DNA of 42,478 nt. Source: Myxococcales bacterium. Lineage in GTDB: Bacteria; Myxococcota_A; UBA9160; UBA4427. The stretch is taken from assembly GCA_014240165.1 (NCBI GenBank), contig JAAZXM010000035.1, positions 1 through 42,478 of the forward strand, read 5' to 3'. A program made the translations under genes and the position numbers. The notes under the pieces were generated by a model. It had not been told where the DNA came from, did not search any database, and worked only from the letters and a program-made list of their open reading frames with translations. Of this stretch, positions 7,845 to 15,670 are shown piece after piece (positions within the stretch are counted from its first letter, which is position 1; each line of letters starts with the position of its first letter).

Positions 7845-8314
7845 GAAGCCTCCGCTTGAATTCGGCGAGAGTACGCCACCGCAAATGGCAGGGAGGCGTA
7901 CAGAAAGCCCAGGGAAAGCCCCACCGAGGCTACGTAGGCCACGGAAATTCCCGCCAGCAGCGGGAGGGGAAGCCAAGCCTCCAGAGTCAGAAAGAGTGTC
8001 TGCAACCAAAACCAGCCCTGGGCCAGGGCCAGGGGGAGCGCCAGGGCAGCGAGGCCCAGGGCCAGCACCACCTCGCGCCGAAAGATTCGAGGCAGTTGGG
8101 CCCCGTCGAGAGCCACCCGCGCCTGGGTCTCGACCCGAAGCAGCAGCGCGTCCGCCAGGGGCGCGGCTTCCTCACGCGCGAGAAGCGTTCCGAGATCCCG
8201 AGCCAGCCCGCGATGGGCGGTGCATTCCGGGCATTCGGCCAGGTGCGCGCGCGCATCGGGTGACAAGTTTTCGGTCTCCACCTGCAGGCGCCTTTGCAGC
8301 GTACGACAATTCAT
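7841..8314 (-). CDS. Membrane-anchored zinc-binding anti-sigma factor
   Basis: A 157-residue protein. The N-terminus has HLAECPEC (His24, Cys28, Cys31) with Cys3 as a possible fourth ligand, the HxxxCxxC zinc motif of anti-sigma domains that hold ECF sigma factors inactive. The C-terminal half has two or three hydrophobic segments (about 80-98 and 103-145), so it should anchor in the inner membrane. It overlaps the sigma factor gene upstream and the PspC gene downstream, each by 4 bases (ATGA). Release of the sigma factor on envelope or redox stress is the expected role. The inducing signal is not visible. Confidence 0.88.
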   Translation of the reverse strand: MNCRTLQRRLQVETENLSPDARAHLAECPECTAHRGLARDLGTLLAREEAAPLADALLLRVETQARVALDGAQLPRIFRREVVLALGLAALALPLALAQGWFWLQTLFLTLEAWLPLPLLAGISVAYVASVGLSLGFLYASLPFAVAYSRRIQAEAS

Positions 8315-8838
8315 TGAACGACTCCGTATCCATCCCGCAGCTTCTTCAGCGCTGTATGCAGGCGACTCTTCACCGTGCCCGGGGCGACTGCCAGGCAGGC
8401 GGCCATCTCCGCTTCGTTCATCCCCGCGAAATAACGCAGCAGCACGACCTCGCGCATCCTGTCGGGCAGGTCGTCGACATGCTCTTGTAATTCGCGCCGC
8501 TCACCCGGGTCCGCCTCTGGGCGGGAAGCCGGGATCGCCTCGCTTCGCGCCCCGAGCAGCCCCGATTCCCGAGTCCGGTTTCTGCGGAGCCAATCCCGTG
8601 CGAGGTTCGTGGCGATTCCGTAGAGCCAGGTGCGAAAGCGGCGCGCGGCGTCGAAGCGCCGGGCGAAGCGCGCGACACGGACCCAGGTTTCCTGGAGCAG
8701 GTCGTCGGCGTCGGCAGACGAGCGCGTATAGCGCCGCAGGTAGCCGTGCACCTTCGCCGAATGTCGCTCCAAGAGGCGCGCCAGGGCCTCTCCATCGCCG
8801 ACCGCCACCCGGTTCATCAGTTCCTCGTCGGATTCCAT
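8311..8838 (-). CDS. ECF-type RNA polymerase sigma factor
   Basis: A 175-residue sigma-70 family protein with only regions 2 and 4. Region 2 contains DADDLLQETWVRVARFARRFD and RFRTWLYGIATNLARDWLRR (about 43-86). Region 4 contains DLPDRMREVVLLRYFAGM and the helix-turn-helix around APGTVKSRLHTALKKLR (about 123-170). It is followed at once by the zinc anti-sigma gene (ATGA overlap), the usual pairing. Its first 22 bases overlap the end of the upstream PspC gene. It probably reads the operon promoter at 9311-9338, which has the classic ECF form, so autoregulation is likely. Confidence 0.95.
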   Translation of the reverse strand: MESDEELMNRVAVGDGEALARLLERHSAKVHGYLRRYTRSSADADDLLQETWVRVARFARRFDAARRFRTWLYGIATNLARDWLRRNRTRESGLLGARSEAIPASRPEADPGERRELQEHVDDLPDRMREVVLLRYFAGMNEAEMAACLAVAPGTVKSRLHTALKKLRDGYGVVQ

Positions 8839-9248
8839 CCGCCGTCTGGTTCCCCCGAACTGGCTTCAGTGCCGGTCTGTACTGGGGCTGCCGAGACCGA
8901 CCTCGGGTGATCACCGGCCAGCATCACGCGGATCGATTCGAGCACCCGGTCGAGCACGGACTGGCCGCCGGCTCGCTCGGGGAGGACCGCCCAGAGGATG
9001 CCATAGACGAGCAGCCCCGAGCCGTGCATCAGGGTCAAGAAGATGAATCCGGTGCGGACCACCGTCACGGAGACCCTCAACTGTTGGGCCAGCGCAGCGC
9101 ATACCCCCGCCAGGCGTCGGCCGGGAACCCCCCGATGCCATCCCTGGGGATCGCGCAGGCCGCCTGCCACCCGGCTTCCGCAATAACGGCAGCGTATCGC
9201 CTCCCCGGCGATCTCCTCGGCGCACCACGGGCAATTCATGCGTTCCAT
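8817..9248 (-). CDS. Zinc-ribbon/PspC domain membrane protein (first copy, longer C-terminus)
   Basis: A 143-residue protein with CPWC-x12-CRYC at 6-25, then the PspC-type block GRRLAGVCAALAQQL and a membrane helix ending in LWAVLPE. A C-terminal tail of about 50 residues, rich in Ser, Gly and Pro, is absent from its paralogue at the other end of the operon. The ATG follows GGGGAGG by about 8 bases. A second ATG three codons later is less well placed. As first gene of the ECF operon it lies about 55 bases after the predicted transcription start. The tail overlaps the sigma gene by 22 bases. A cytoplasmic zinc ribbon joined to a PspC helix suggests a membrane stress sensor or effector. Confidence 0.88.
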   Translation of the reverse strand: MERMNCPWCAEEIAGEAIRCRYCGSRVAGGLRDPQGWHRGVPGRRLAGVCAALAQQLRVSVTVVRTGFIFLTLMHGSGLLVYGILWAVLPERAGGQSVLDRVLESIRVMLAGDHPRSVSAAPVQTGTEASSGEPDGGWNPTRN

Positions 9249-9310
9249 GCCAGATCCTCCCCTTTGGTGGCGCGCCCGCCTCGCGAGTGCCGCGCCGGTT
9301 CAACACGCGG

Positions 9311-9338
9311 TATACGCAGCCCAGGGGTAAACGGTTCA
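9311..9338 (-). promoter_or_regulatory. ECF sigma promoter of the PspC-sigma-anti-sigma-PspC operon
   Basis: Read on the minus strand this is TGAACC, exactly 16 bases, then CGTATA. It matches the -35 (GAAC) and -10 (CGT) elements used by many ECF sigma factors of the RpoE or SigW type. The predicted start of transcription is near 9305, giving a leader of about 55 bases before the first PspC gene. Position, spacing and the presence of an ECF gene in the operon all support an autoregulated promoter. Confidence 0.7.
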
Positions 9339-9376
9339 TTCTTTTTTGGTCGAGGGGCGCAATTCGCCCAGCTCCC

Positions 9377-9403
9377 CCCGGGCTCAGGCTTTGAAAGCCC
9401 GGG
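9377..9403. repeat. Inverted repeat between the DsbA-like gene and the ECF operon promoter
   Basis: CCCGGGCT and AGCCCGGG form an 8-bp GC-rich stem around an 11-base loop, 113 bases after the stop of the DsbA-like gene. No T-run follows on either strand, so it is not a standard intrinsic terminator, but it could slow or end readthrough toward the ECF operon. The rest of the 9249-9515 spacer holds the ECF promoter and no gene that can be supported. Confidence 0.35.
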
Positions 9404-9515
9404 CACGGCGCGCCCCAGGCAGGGGCAGCGCTCCCCCGGTGCCGGGCTCCGGTCCCTCCCGCGAGGAACGCTTGGGCTTCGCTGGCGATCCGGTGGCCGG
9501 GGCGTTCGGGCGTGC

Positions 9516-10238
9516 TCAGCTCTTGGCGAGTTGAGCGTCGATCACGCGCTTGAATTCGGAGAAGGGTTTTGCGCCCGAGAGGAAATAGCCGTTGACGAAA
9601 AAGCCGGGCGTCCCCGTTACTCCGAGCCTTTCGGCTTCGGCCACGTCGGCGTCGACCCGAGCCTTGACGGACGCCGACTTCATGTCTTTCTTGAAGCGGT
9701 CCACGTCGAGACCGATCTTGCCCGCGTACTCGATGTATTTCGCTTCGGTGAGTTCGCGCTGGTTCGCGAAGATCAGGTCATGCATTTCCCAGAAGCGGCC
9801 CTGGCGGTTGGCGGCCTCGGAGGCCGCATGGGCGAGCGGCGCCCGGGTATGCATGCGTAGAGGAAGGTGCTTGAAGACGATTCGCACCTTGTCCCCATAG
9901 GTGTTCTCGATCATGTCGAGGGTGCCTGTGACCCGGCTGCAGAAGGGGCATTGAAAATCGGAGAACTCGACCAGGGTCACCGCGGCAGTTGCGTCGCCGC
10001 CCTTCGAGGGCGATCCCTTGGTGTTGACCGTGTACGCCTTGGCGGGGTCGGGCCCACGGCGAGGGGCCGGAGCCGGGGCGGCGGCTTTCGCGGCCGGCGC
10101 AGCCTTGGCCAGGCTTGCGCCCAGGGTGGCGATTTCCTGGCTGGCCCGATCCACAGAGCCCACGAGCAGATAGGAGCCAAAAAGAATGTTGCCGCCCAGG
10201 ATGATGGCAGCAATGATCAGGGCGTTTCCATTACTCAC
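9516..10238 (-). CDS. Membrane-anchored DsbA-family thiol oxidoreductase
   Basis: A 240-residue protein. Residues 6-27 form an uncleaved-looking membrane anchor, then an Ala/Pro-rich linker (43-60) leads to a DsbA-type thioredoxin domain with active site CPFC (Cys97-Cys100) after FSDFQ, and the cis-proline loop GTPGF (Pro211). Such proteins form or isomerise disulfide bonds in exported proteins. The start is GTG with GAGGAG about 8 bases upstream. It appears to be transcribed alone; the small gene upstream ends 80 bases away. A DsbB-like partner is not in the window, though a CcdA/TlpA pair lies 30 kb away. Confidence 0.9.
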   Translation of the reverse strand: MSNGNALIIAAIILGGNILFGSYLLVGSVDRASQEIATLGASLAKAAPAAKAAAPAPAPRRGPDPAKAYTVNTKGSPSKGGDATAAVTLVEFSDFQCPFCSRVTGTLDMIENTYGDKVRIVFKHLPLRMHTRAPLAHAASEAANRQGRFWEMHDLIFANQRELTEAKYIEYAGKIGLDVDRFKKDMKSASVKARVDADVAEAERLGVTGTPGFFVNGYFLSGAKPFSEFKRVIDAQLAKS

Positions 10239-10318
10239 GGTGATTTCTCCTCAAGTCTGCGCGCGAAGCGGGCAGAATAGCAATCTCCGTGGCGCTTCCC
10301 AGGTGACCCGGAGCGGAA

Positions 10319-10570
10319 TCAGACCTCTTCGTCGTCGTGCAATTCCTTCAGGCAGACGGGGTGGGGTGAGAACTCGGGCCCCCCCTTCCAACCGGGCAGG
10401 GTCGCGGCCTGGGCGAGCCAGGAATCGGCAATGGAGGACTCCACCACCACCGCGTTTTCGCCGAAACCCTCGGACAGCGCTTCCCAGAGGTCACGCCCTC
10501 CTCCTTCCCACCACTCGGTGCCGGGATTTTCGAAGTCGATGGCGAGGCGCACCATTCGGGTCTCAGTCAA
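10319..10570 (-). CDS. Small conserved-looking protein of unknown function (83 aa)
   Basis: I do not recognise this protein. It is acidic, with a central segment LWEALSEGFGENAVVVESSIADSW and a tail ending in HDDEEV. No membrane segment or signal peptide is visible. The TTG start overlaps the end of the alkyltransferase-like gene by 8 bases and has AGGGAGA about 9 bases upstream. An ATG five codons later (10555) is an alternative. The tight overlap and the coding-like sequence suggest it is expressed from the oligopeptidase A operon. Nothing links it firmly to DNA repair. Confidence 0.6.
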   Translation of the reverse strand: MTETRMVRLAIDFENPGTEWWEGGGRDLWEALSEGFGENAVVVESSIADSWLAQAATLPGWKGGPEFSPHPVCLKELHDDEEV

Positions 10571-10940
10571 CGCGCATTCTCCCTGGCTTGCTGGGGTGAT
10601 CGAACTCGCCCTGTCGCTCCGGCCGGCGGCGTGGCCGCCAGCCGAAACGCTTCAAGTCGATTCTTCCCGTGTCGTTAAAAATGATGCCTTCGGTTTCGAG
10701 CATATTTCGCTGCAGGGAGCCGAGCCCGGTATCTCCCCCGAGGCTGATGCCACCCTGGGCATTGACCACGCGCTGCCACGGGACTTCCTCGGCCTCGGGC
10801 AGGGCGTGCAGTGCATAGCCCACTTGGCGCGCGCGTCCCGGCAGCCCGGCCAGGCGAGCGATCTCCCCATAACTACTCACCCGGCCTCTCGGAATGCGGC
10901 GGACAACCGCATAGATGCGCGCGTAGGCGTCGGAAGCCAT
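10563..10940 (-). CDS. Alkyltransferase-like protein (ATL), O6-alkylguanine lesion recognition
   Basis: A 125-residue protein with only the DNA-binding domain of O6-alkylguanine-DNA alkyltransferases: a helix-turn-helix region RVSSYGEIARLAGLPGRARQVG (20-41) and the motif PWQRV (54-58). In true transferases this motif is PCHRV with the acceptor cysteine. Here Trp55 replaces it, the mark of ATL proteins, which bind alkylated guanine, flip it and pass the lesion to nucleotide excision repair. The ATG shares one base with the stop of the oligopeptidase gene (TGATG), so an upstream-extended frame to 11153 was rejected. The pairing with a peptidase gene is probably only a transcriptional convenience. 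Confidence 0.9.
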   Translation of the reverse strand: MASDAYARIYAVVRRIPRGRVSSYGEIARLAGLPGRARQVGYALHALPEAEEVPWQRVVNAQGGISLGGDTGLGSLQRNMLETEGIIFNDTGRIDLKRFGWRPRRRPERQGEFDHPSKPGRMRVD

Positions 10941-13027
10941 CAGGGGGCGGCCAGCCCCGAATGGCGGAGCAGCGCCTCCACGGTGGGCTCGCGTCCGCGA
11001 AAAGCCTTGAAGACCTCCATCGGGGCCTCGGCGCCCCCCATGGCGAGGACCGTCTCGCGAAAGCGTTGGCCGGTTTTCGCCACCGCCCGGGGATCTTCCA
11101 GGCCCGCTTCCTCGAATGCCCCGAAGGCATCCGCCGATAGAACCTCTGCCCACTTATAGCTGTAGTAGCCCGCGTGGTAGCCCCCGCCGAAGATATGCCC
11201 GAACCAACAGAGAAAGCGATCGTCCGCGAGGGGAGGCAGTACGGTGGTCTGCTCGGCCACGCGTCGCTGAGCCTCGAATACGTCGCCGTTTTCTCCCGCG
11301 CCATAGTCGTGATGAAGCGCGAGGTCCAGGGACGCGAAATAGACCTGCCGAAGTGTCGCGCTCCCCGCCCGAAAGGTTCGCGCCGCCTGGATCTTCTCGT
11401 GAAGACGCTTCGGGAGGGTTTCGCCTGTGTCCACGTGGCCGCTGATCTCGGCCAGGGTCTCGGGCTGGTAGCACCAATTCTCCATGAACTGGCTGGGCAA
11501 CTCCACCGCGTCCCATTCGATATTCCGGATCCCCGCCGCCAGGGACTCGTCGACCCGGGTCAACATGTGTTGCAGGCCGTGCCCGAATTCATGGAAGAGG
11601 GTCGTGACCTCATCGAAGCTCATCAGCGAAGGTTTTCCGTCCACGGGCGGAGCCTGATTGCAGACGAGGTAGGCGACCGGGAGGCGTACGCCAGGATCGT
11701 TGTCCGACGTGAGGCGAAGGCTGCGTCCCACGCAATCGTCCATCCACGCTCCGCCCCGCTTTTCGCTCGGACGAGAATAGGGATCGAGGAAGAAGGCGGC
11801 GATTTCGTCGCCCGCTTCATCTCGAAGCCGGAAGAACCGGACGTCGGGATGCCAGACGTCGGCCTCACCGTCCGCGGCCTCGACACGAACGCCAAAGAGT
11901 TGTTGCGTCAAGGCAAAGAGGCCGTCGAGCACTTTGGGCAGCGGAAAATACGGCCGCAATTCCTCTTCGTTGTACGCGTAATTCTCCTCGCGCAATCGTT
12001 CGGCCCAATAGCGCGTATCCCAATGGTTGAAGTCGTCAGCTTCCTCGGCTCCCCGTTTGGCCGCGATGGCACGCAGGGCTTCGAGTTCCACCCCCGCGGC
12101 CTCGAAGGAGGCGACGCGAAGCGACTCGAGCAGTTCGGAAACGGCGTCGACGCTCGGGGCCATCTTGCTCGAAAGGCTGAGTTCCGCGGCGGAGGCAAAA
12201 CCGAGCAACGTCGCTTCCTCGGCGCGCAGGGCGAGCATGCGCTCGATCAGCGGAGCGTTGTCCCACTCGCCCTCCCCCGCCTTGGACTGGTAGGCCCGGT
12301 AGAGTTTTTCGCGCAAATCTCTCCGCTCCGCGTGGTCGAGAAAAGCGATGGCACAGGGCGCGTCGAGTCCGAGCTTCCAGGGACCGGCCTCCGCGCTGGC
12401 GCCCGCCTCCCCCGCTTCCCGAGCCGACTGGGCGCAGAGTTCCCGCAGGCTGGCCGGGGTGCCCGCCATTTCCGCGGGATCGCGAAGCAAGAGCGACCAC
12501 GCCCGGGTGGCGTCCAGAACCCGGTTGTTGAATTGGGTGGCCAGGCCAGCGATTTCCTCTTGGATCGCATTGAAACGGCTGCGCTCCTCGCCCTCGAGGC
12601 CCACGCCGCTATGGCGCGCCTCTCGGATCAGGCCTTCGACGATGCGTTTTTGGGCCGCACCGAGCCCGTCCCACTCTGCCCCGGCGCGCAATTCTTCCAG
12701 GGCCCTGTAGAGAGGCAGACTCTGGGCCTGTTCGAGCGAAAAGCGGATGACCTCGGGCTGGATGCGCTCGAAGGCGGCGCGCAGGTCGTCATTGTTTCGC
12801 ACCCCCATCAGGTGTCCCACGATGCCCCAGGCCGACCCCAGGCGATCACCCAAGGCCTCCAGGGGGACGATGACCCCCTCCCATGTGGGCGCAGCCTGGC
12901 GCTCGAGCACGCGTAACTCTTCGCGCAATTCGTCGAGGAGTGCGCGAATGCCGGGCTCCACGTGCGCCGCTTCAATCGCGGAAAATGCCGGTAGAGCCTG
13001 GCGATCCAGGAGGGGGTTCTTCGTCAT
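10940..13027 (-). CDS. prlC: Oligopeptidase A (M3 family zinc metallopeptidase)
   Basis: Cytoplasmic peptidase that degrades short peptides, including cleaved signal peptides in enterobacteria. The 695-residue length is normal. The zinc site HEFGH is at 479-483, with the third ligand in the segment VELPSQFMEN about 26 residues later, and the C-terminal substrate-binding stretch GHIFGGGYHAGYYSYKWAEV is typical. The ATG has AGGAAGAA about 9 bases upstream. It lies 39 bases after the symporter gene and is coupled to the ATL gene by a one-base overlap, so the three may be cotranscribed. Confidence 0.95.
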   Translation of the reverse strand: MTKNPLLDRQALPAFSAIEAAHVEPGIRALLDELREELRVLERQAAPTWEGVIVPLEALGDRLGSAWGIVGHLMGVRNNDDLRAAFERIQPEVIRFSLEQAQSLPLYRALEELRAGAEWDGLGAAQKRIVEGLIREARHSGVGLEGEERSRFNAIQEEIAGLATQFNNRVLDATRAWSLLLRDPAEMAGTPASLRELCAQSAREAGEAGASAEAGPWKLGLDAPCAIAFLDHAERRDLREKLYRAYQSKAGEGEWDNAPLIERMLALRAEEATLLGFASAAELSLSSKMAPSVDAVSELLESLRVASFEAAGVELEALRAIAAKRGAEEADDFNHWDTRYWAERLREENYAYNEEELRPYFPLPKVLDGLFALTQQLFGVRVEAADGEADVWHPDVRFFRLRDEAGDEIAAFFLDPYSRPSEKRGGAWMDDCVGRSLRLTSDNDPGVRLPVAYLVCNQAPPVDGKPSLMSFDEVTTLFHEFGHGLQHMLTRVDESLAAGIRNIEWDAVELPSQFMENWCYQPETLAEISGHVDTGETLPKRLHEKIQAARTFRAGSATLRQVYFASLDLALHHDYGAGENGDVFEAQRRVAEQTTVLPPLADDRFLCWFGHIFGGGYHAGYYSYKWAEVLSADAFGAFEEAGLEDPRAVAKTGQRFRETVLAMGGAEAPMEVFKAFRGREPTVEALLRHSGLAAP

Positions 13028-13066
13028 GGTTTGAATTCTTCCTCGAAGTGGGTGCGGCCCGGCGCC

Positions 13067-14521
13067 TCAGGCGGTGGCGACTGTCGAGACGCGGCCACGA
13101 AGCAGGGAGCCCAGCCAGACGATGGTCGCGTTGAGCCCCAGACCGATGACCCCCACGTGAACCCCGCCCCATTGGGCGACACCCGACAGGGTCAATCCCA
13201 CGGCAAAGGCGGTTCCCGCGACGAGCCCTGCGAGGGTGGCGGCCGCCGATTGTCGGCCCCAATGAATGCCGAGCAGAAAAGCCGGAACGCATTGAATCAA
13301 GAGTTCCATCTTGAGTTCGATCAGGCGCCAGAGGGTCAGGTCGCGCTCCAGGGCCAGGGGAATAATGGCCACGAGAATCACAGCCGCCAGGATCTTGCCG
13401 AGCCGGGCCTGCTGGGCGCTTTCGCCGGTTTGCCCCAAGAGGTCCCGGGCGAGGAGCGAGCCAAGGGAGAGCAGGCACGAATCCGCCGTGGACATGATGG
13501 CCGAGAGCGCGCCGATGAAGACCACCACGGCGGCGATCGTCCCCAGCGTGCCCTGCTCCGCCCACTCGCGCAGAAGGACAGGCATCACGCCATCCGCCGC
13601 GGCGCCCGAGGCCAGGTCGAGACGCGGAATCGCCGCGATCCCGATCAGGGTCACCACCAGGGTGGTGATCAGGGGCATGAAGGCCATCCAAGCAAAGGAT
13701 TGGGAAAGCGCCCGGCCGGTGCGAGCCGCGTAGATCCGCTGAATCGCCTGGGGGTAGATCACACTTGCGAGTCCCAACAGAACGATGGTGCTGAACCAGT
13801 TCGCGCAGCCCGCCGCATCGGGGACCGCCACGGCTTCGGGTCTCACCCGGGCAACTTCGAGGGTGACATTGCTCATTCCGCCCGACCCGCTGAGCAACCA
13901 GGCGAGCAAAGTCATGAGCCCCACCGCCATCAAGATGCCCTGGGCGGCATCGGTCCAAGCCACCGCCCGCATACCGCCCCGGGTTTCGTAGAAAAGAATC
14001 ATGGCGGCCAGGCCGACCACGCCCACCGTGTAGGGAATCAGGTCACCGGTGACCAGGCTCGCGACTTCACCCATCGCTTTTAGCTGGGCCAGGAGAAAAT
14101 TCGCCAGGGCCAGGGCCATGAGCACGCCCACTGCCAGGCGGAGAAGTTGGCCGGCGCGGTCCTCGCCAAAACGGTCGCGAATATAATCACCGGGCGTCAC
14201 GTACCCCCGCTGCACTGCGGCGGGACGCAAGCGGGGCACCAGCGCGTGAAAGACGACAATGATCGCCATCATGAAGCCCGTGGCCATGACGAAACTGAAA
14301 CCCGCCCGGTAGGCTTTGCCCGGGTAACCGAGCAAAGAGTTGCCCGAATACGCCGTGGCGTAGAGCGTCAGGAAGAGGACAAAGACCCCGAGTTCCCGGC
14401 CGCCGAGGAAATGGTCGCTGGGAGATTGGCCGCGCCGGGAGCGATTGGCGATCTCTCCCACCGCGATCAGGATCGCAACGTAGACCCCCAGAGCCAGCAA
14501 TCCGAGTTCGGAGAAGTTCAA
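13067..14521 (-). CDS. Sodium:solute symporter family protein
   Basis: A 484-residue polytopic inner-membrane protein with about 13 hydrophobic helices. Family marks include the N-terminal DHFLGGRELGVFVLFLTLYATAYSG region, GYVTPGDYIRDRFG and the sodium-site helix SAIMSTADSCLLSLGSLLARDL. It resembles the pantothenate/proline branch of the SSS family, but the substrate is not readable. The TTG start overlaps the stop of the small membrane protein gene upstream (TTGA) and is followed by a normal family N-terminus. The two genes look like a symporter and its small partner. Confidence 0.88.
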   Translation of the reverse strand: MNFSELGLLALGVYVAILIAVGEIANRSRRGQSPSDHFLGGRELGVFVLFLTLYATAYSGNSLLGYPGKAYRAGFSFVMATGFMMAIIVVFHALVPRLRPAAVQRGYVTPGDYIRDRFGEDRAGQLLRLAVGVLMALALANFLLAQLKAMGEVASLVTGDLIPYTVGVVGLAAMILFYETRGGMRAVAWTDAAQGILMAVGLMTLLAWLLSGSGGMSNVTLEVARVRPEAVAVPDAAGCANWFSTIVLLGLASVIYPQAIQRIYAARTGRALSQSFAWMAFMPLITTLVVTLIGIAAIPRLDLASGAAADGVMPVLLREWAEQGTLGTIAAVVVFIGALSAIMSTADSCLLSLGSLLARDLLGQTGESAQQARLGKILAAVILVAIIPLALERDLTLWRLIELKMELLIQCVPAFLLGIHWGRQSAAATLAGLVAGTAFAVGLTLSGVAQWGGVHVGVIGLGLNATIVWLGSLLRGRVSTVATA

Positions 14522-14841
14522 GATGCGCCTCGTTCTCCCTCGGCGTCCGCGGACCGATGCCTGCTGCTCGCGCCCAAGGGGCCCTGGATTGGCGCATGGT
14601 CATCCACCCGGGTCTGAAACCAGGCCACCGAGTTCAAGATCGCGACCAGCCCGTAACACAGCACCGCCACGGCCACCCAGTCGGGCAGGCCCAGAATCAG
14701 CCGGAGGGGCTGATCATCCGCCCGATACCAGGGGACCGCAAAGAGATAGAGCGCCGCGATGGCGGCCAGGAGCAGCGGCCGCAGACGCCGCCGGGGCGTC
14801 TCCCGGTCCAGGGGCGGACGGACTTCGCTCGGATTCGACAT
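14518..14841 (-). CDS. Small two-helix membrane protein paired with the symporter (DUF3311/YhdT-like)
   Basis: A 107-residue protein with two membrane helices (about 23-39 and 54-73) and charged ends. The layout, with a conserved-looking PWYRADD loop between helices and position directly in front of a sodium:solute symporter gene, matches the small proteins that accompany pantothenate-type symporters. The stop overlaps the symporter start by 4 bases. No good Shine-Dalgarno is seen. Its exact role in such pairs is not established. Confidence 0.72.
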   Translation of the reverse strand: MSNPSEVRPPLDRETPRRRLRPLLLAAIAALYLFAVPWYRADDQPLRLILGLPDWVAVAVLCYGLVAILNSVAWFQTRVDDHAPIQGPLGASSRHRSADAEGERGAS

Positions 14842-14854
14842 GCGCTGAGGTTTA

Positions 14855-14875
14855 GCATCCGCGTGGCTCGGATGC
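14855..14875. repeat. Inverted repeat between the SRAP gene and the symporter partner
   Basis: GCATCCG and CGGATGC form a 7-bp stem around a 7-base loop in the 52-base spacer. On the minus strand it lies about 19 bases after the SRAP stop codon. No T-run follows, so it is at best a weak or factor-aided terminator. Confidence 0.35.
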
Positions 14876-14893
14876 GGGACGGCGGCCGCACAT

Positions 14894-15598
14894 TCAGGCT
14901 TCGGCCTCGATACAGCGGGGGTCTTCGTTGCGCGGGTTATTGACCAAAGTGCTCACCCGAACCGCTTCGAGAAGTCCGGACTGGGCAGGGACCAGCAACC
15001 TGTCGAGGTCGGAGACGTCCGTTATCGAAGGATCGAGCCAGAGCGCGTGATTACCCTCGGCGAGGAAGACCGGCATTCGGTGGTGGACCGGTCGGACGTC
15101 CTCGTTGGCCTCGGTGGTGAGCAGGGTGCACGACTCCACCACCTCCCCCGTCGCCCGATCCGTCCAGGCTTCCCAGAGCCCGGCAATGGCCAGCGGCTCA
15201 CCTTCCGAGTGACGAAAATAATGCGGGACTTTCTTGGGCGCTTTGCCCCCACTGGTCGGGGTGGCGGGCTGCTGCCACTCGTAGAAGCCATCGGCCGGGA
15301 CGATGCAGCGGCGCGTTCGAAGCGCCTGGCGAAAGGCCGGTTTCTCATGGGCTGTTTCGCTTCGCGCATTGATCATCCGGTAGGCGATGGAGCGCTGCTT
15401 GGCCCAGCTGGGGATCAGGCCCCAATGCAGCAGGGAAAGGCCCCGCCCTTCGCCCGCTGCCATGCGAATGGCCATGATGTCCTGGCTGGGAGCGACGTTG
15501 TAGCGCGGGCCGAGTTCGCAGGGCTCGAGATCACCGACGAGGTCGAAGAATTCCGCGATTTCGCTTGCGCTGCGTGTCACCACCATTCGGCCGCACAT
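14894..15598 (-). CDS. SRAP (HMCES/YedK) abasic-site crosslinking protein
   Basis: Shields abasic sites in single-stranded DNA by forming a thiazolidine crosslink through its N-terminal cysteine. After removal of Met the protein starts with Cys2 in MCGRM. The other active-site residues are visible: Asn77 in NARSET, Glu107 in the block RRCIVPADGFYEW, and His173 in VHHRMPVF. The length of 234 residues is normal. The ATG has GGGAGG 6 bases upstream, and only this start leaves Cys at position 2, so the longer frame to 15712 is rejected. It is divergent from the DUF368 gene. Confidence 0.93.
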   Translation of the reverse strand: MCGRMVVTRSASEIAEFFDLVGDLEPCELGPRYNVAPSQDIMAIRMAAGEGRGLSLLHWGLIPSWAKQRSIAYRMINARSETAHEKPAFRQALRTRRCIVPADGFYEWQQPATPTSGGKAPKKVPHYFRHSEGEPLAIAGLWEAWTDRATGEVVESCTLLTTEANEDVRPVHHRMPVFLAEGNHALWLDPSITDVSDLDRLLVPAQSGLLEAVRVSTLVNNPRNEDPRCIEAEA

Positions 15599-15670
15599 GG
15601 ACTGCCTCCCATTGCTACAGTACCGCGACCGGGTGGTCTCCTGCAGCCGCCCGGCTTGGGGGGACCCCGC

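Noticed and set aside
9346-9534. 62-codon plus-strand frame between the DsbA-like gene and the ECF operon
   Set aside because: No ribosome site, low complexity, and it overlaps the end of the DsbA-like gene on the other strand. The minus-strand frame in the same spacer (Pro, Lys and Arg rich) also has no independent start.
11174-12916. 580-codon open frame on the plus strand opposite prlC
   Set aside because: It is fully antisense to a conserved M3 peptidase with intact motifs. Long antisense frames are expected in high-GC coding DNA, and the translation has no recognisable domain.
15047-15670. Plus-strand extension of the DUF368 frame upstream of 15671
   Set aside because: It is antisense to the SRAP gene, whose motifs are intact, and the extra 208 residues have no membrane or family signature.
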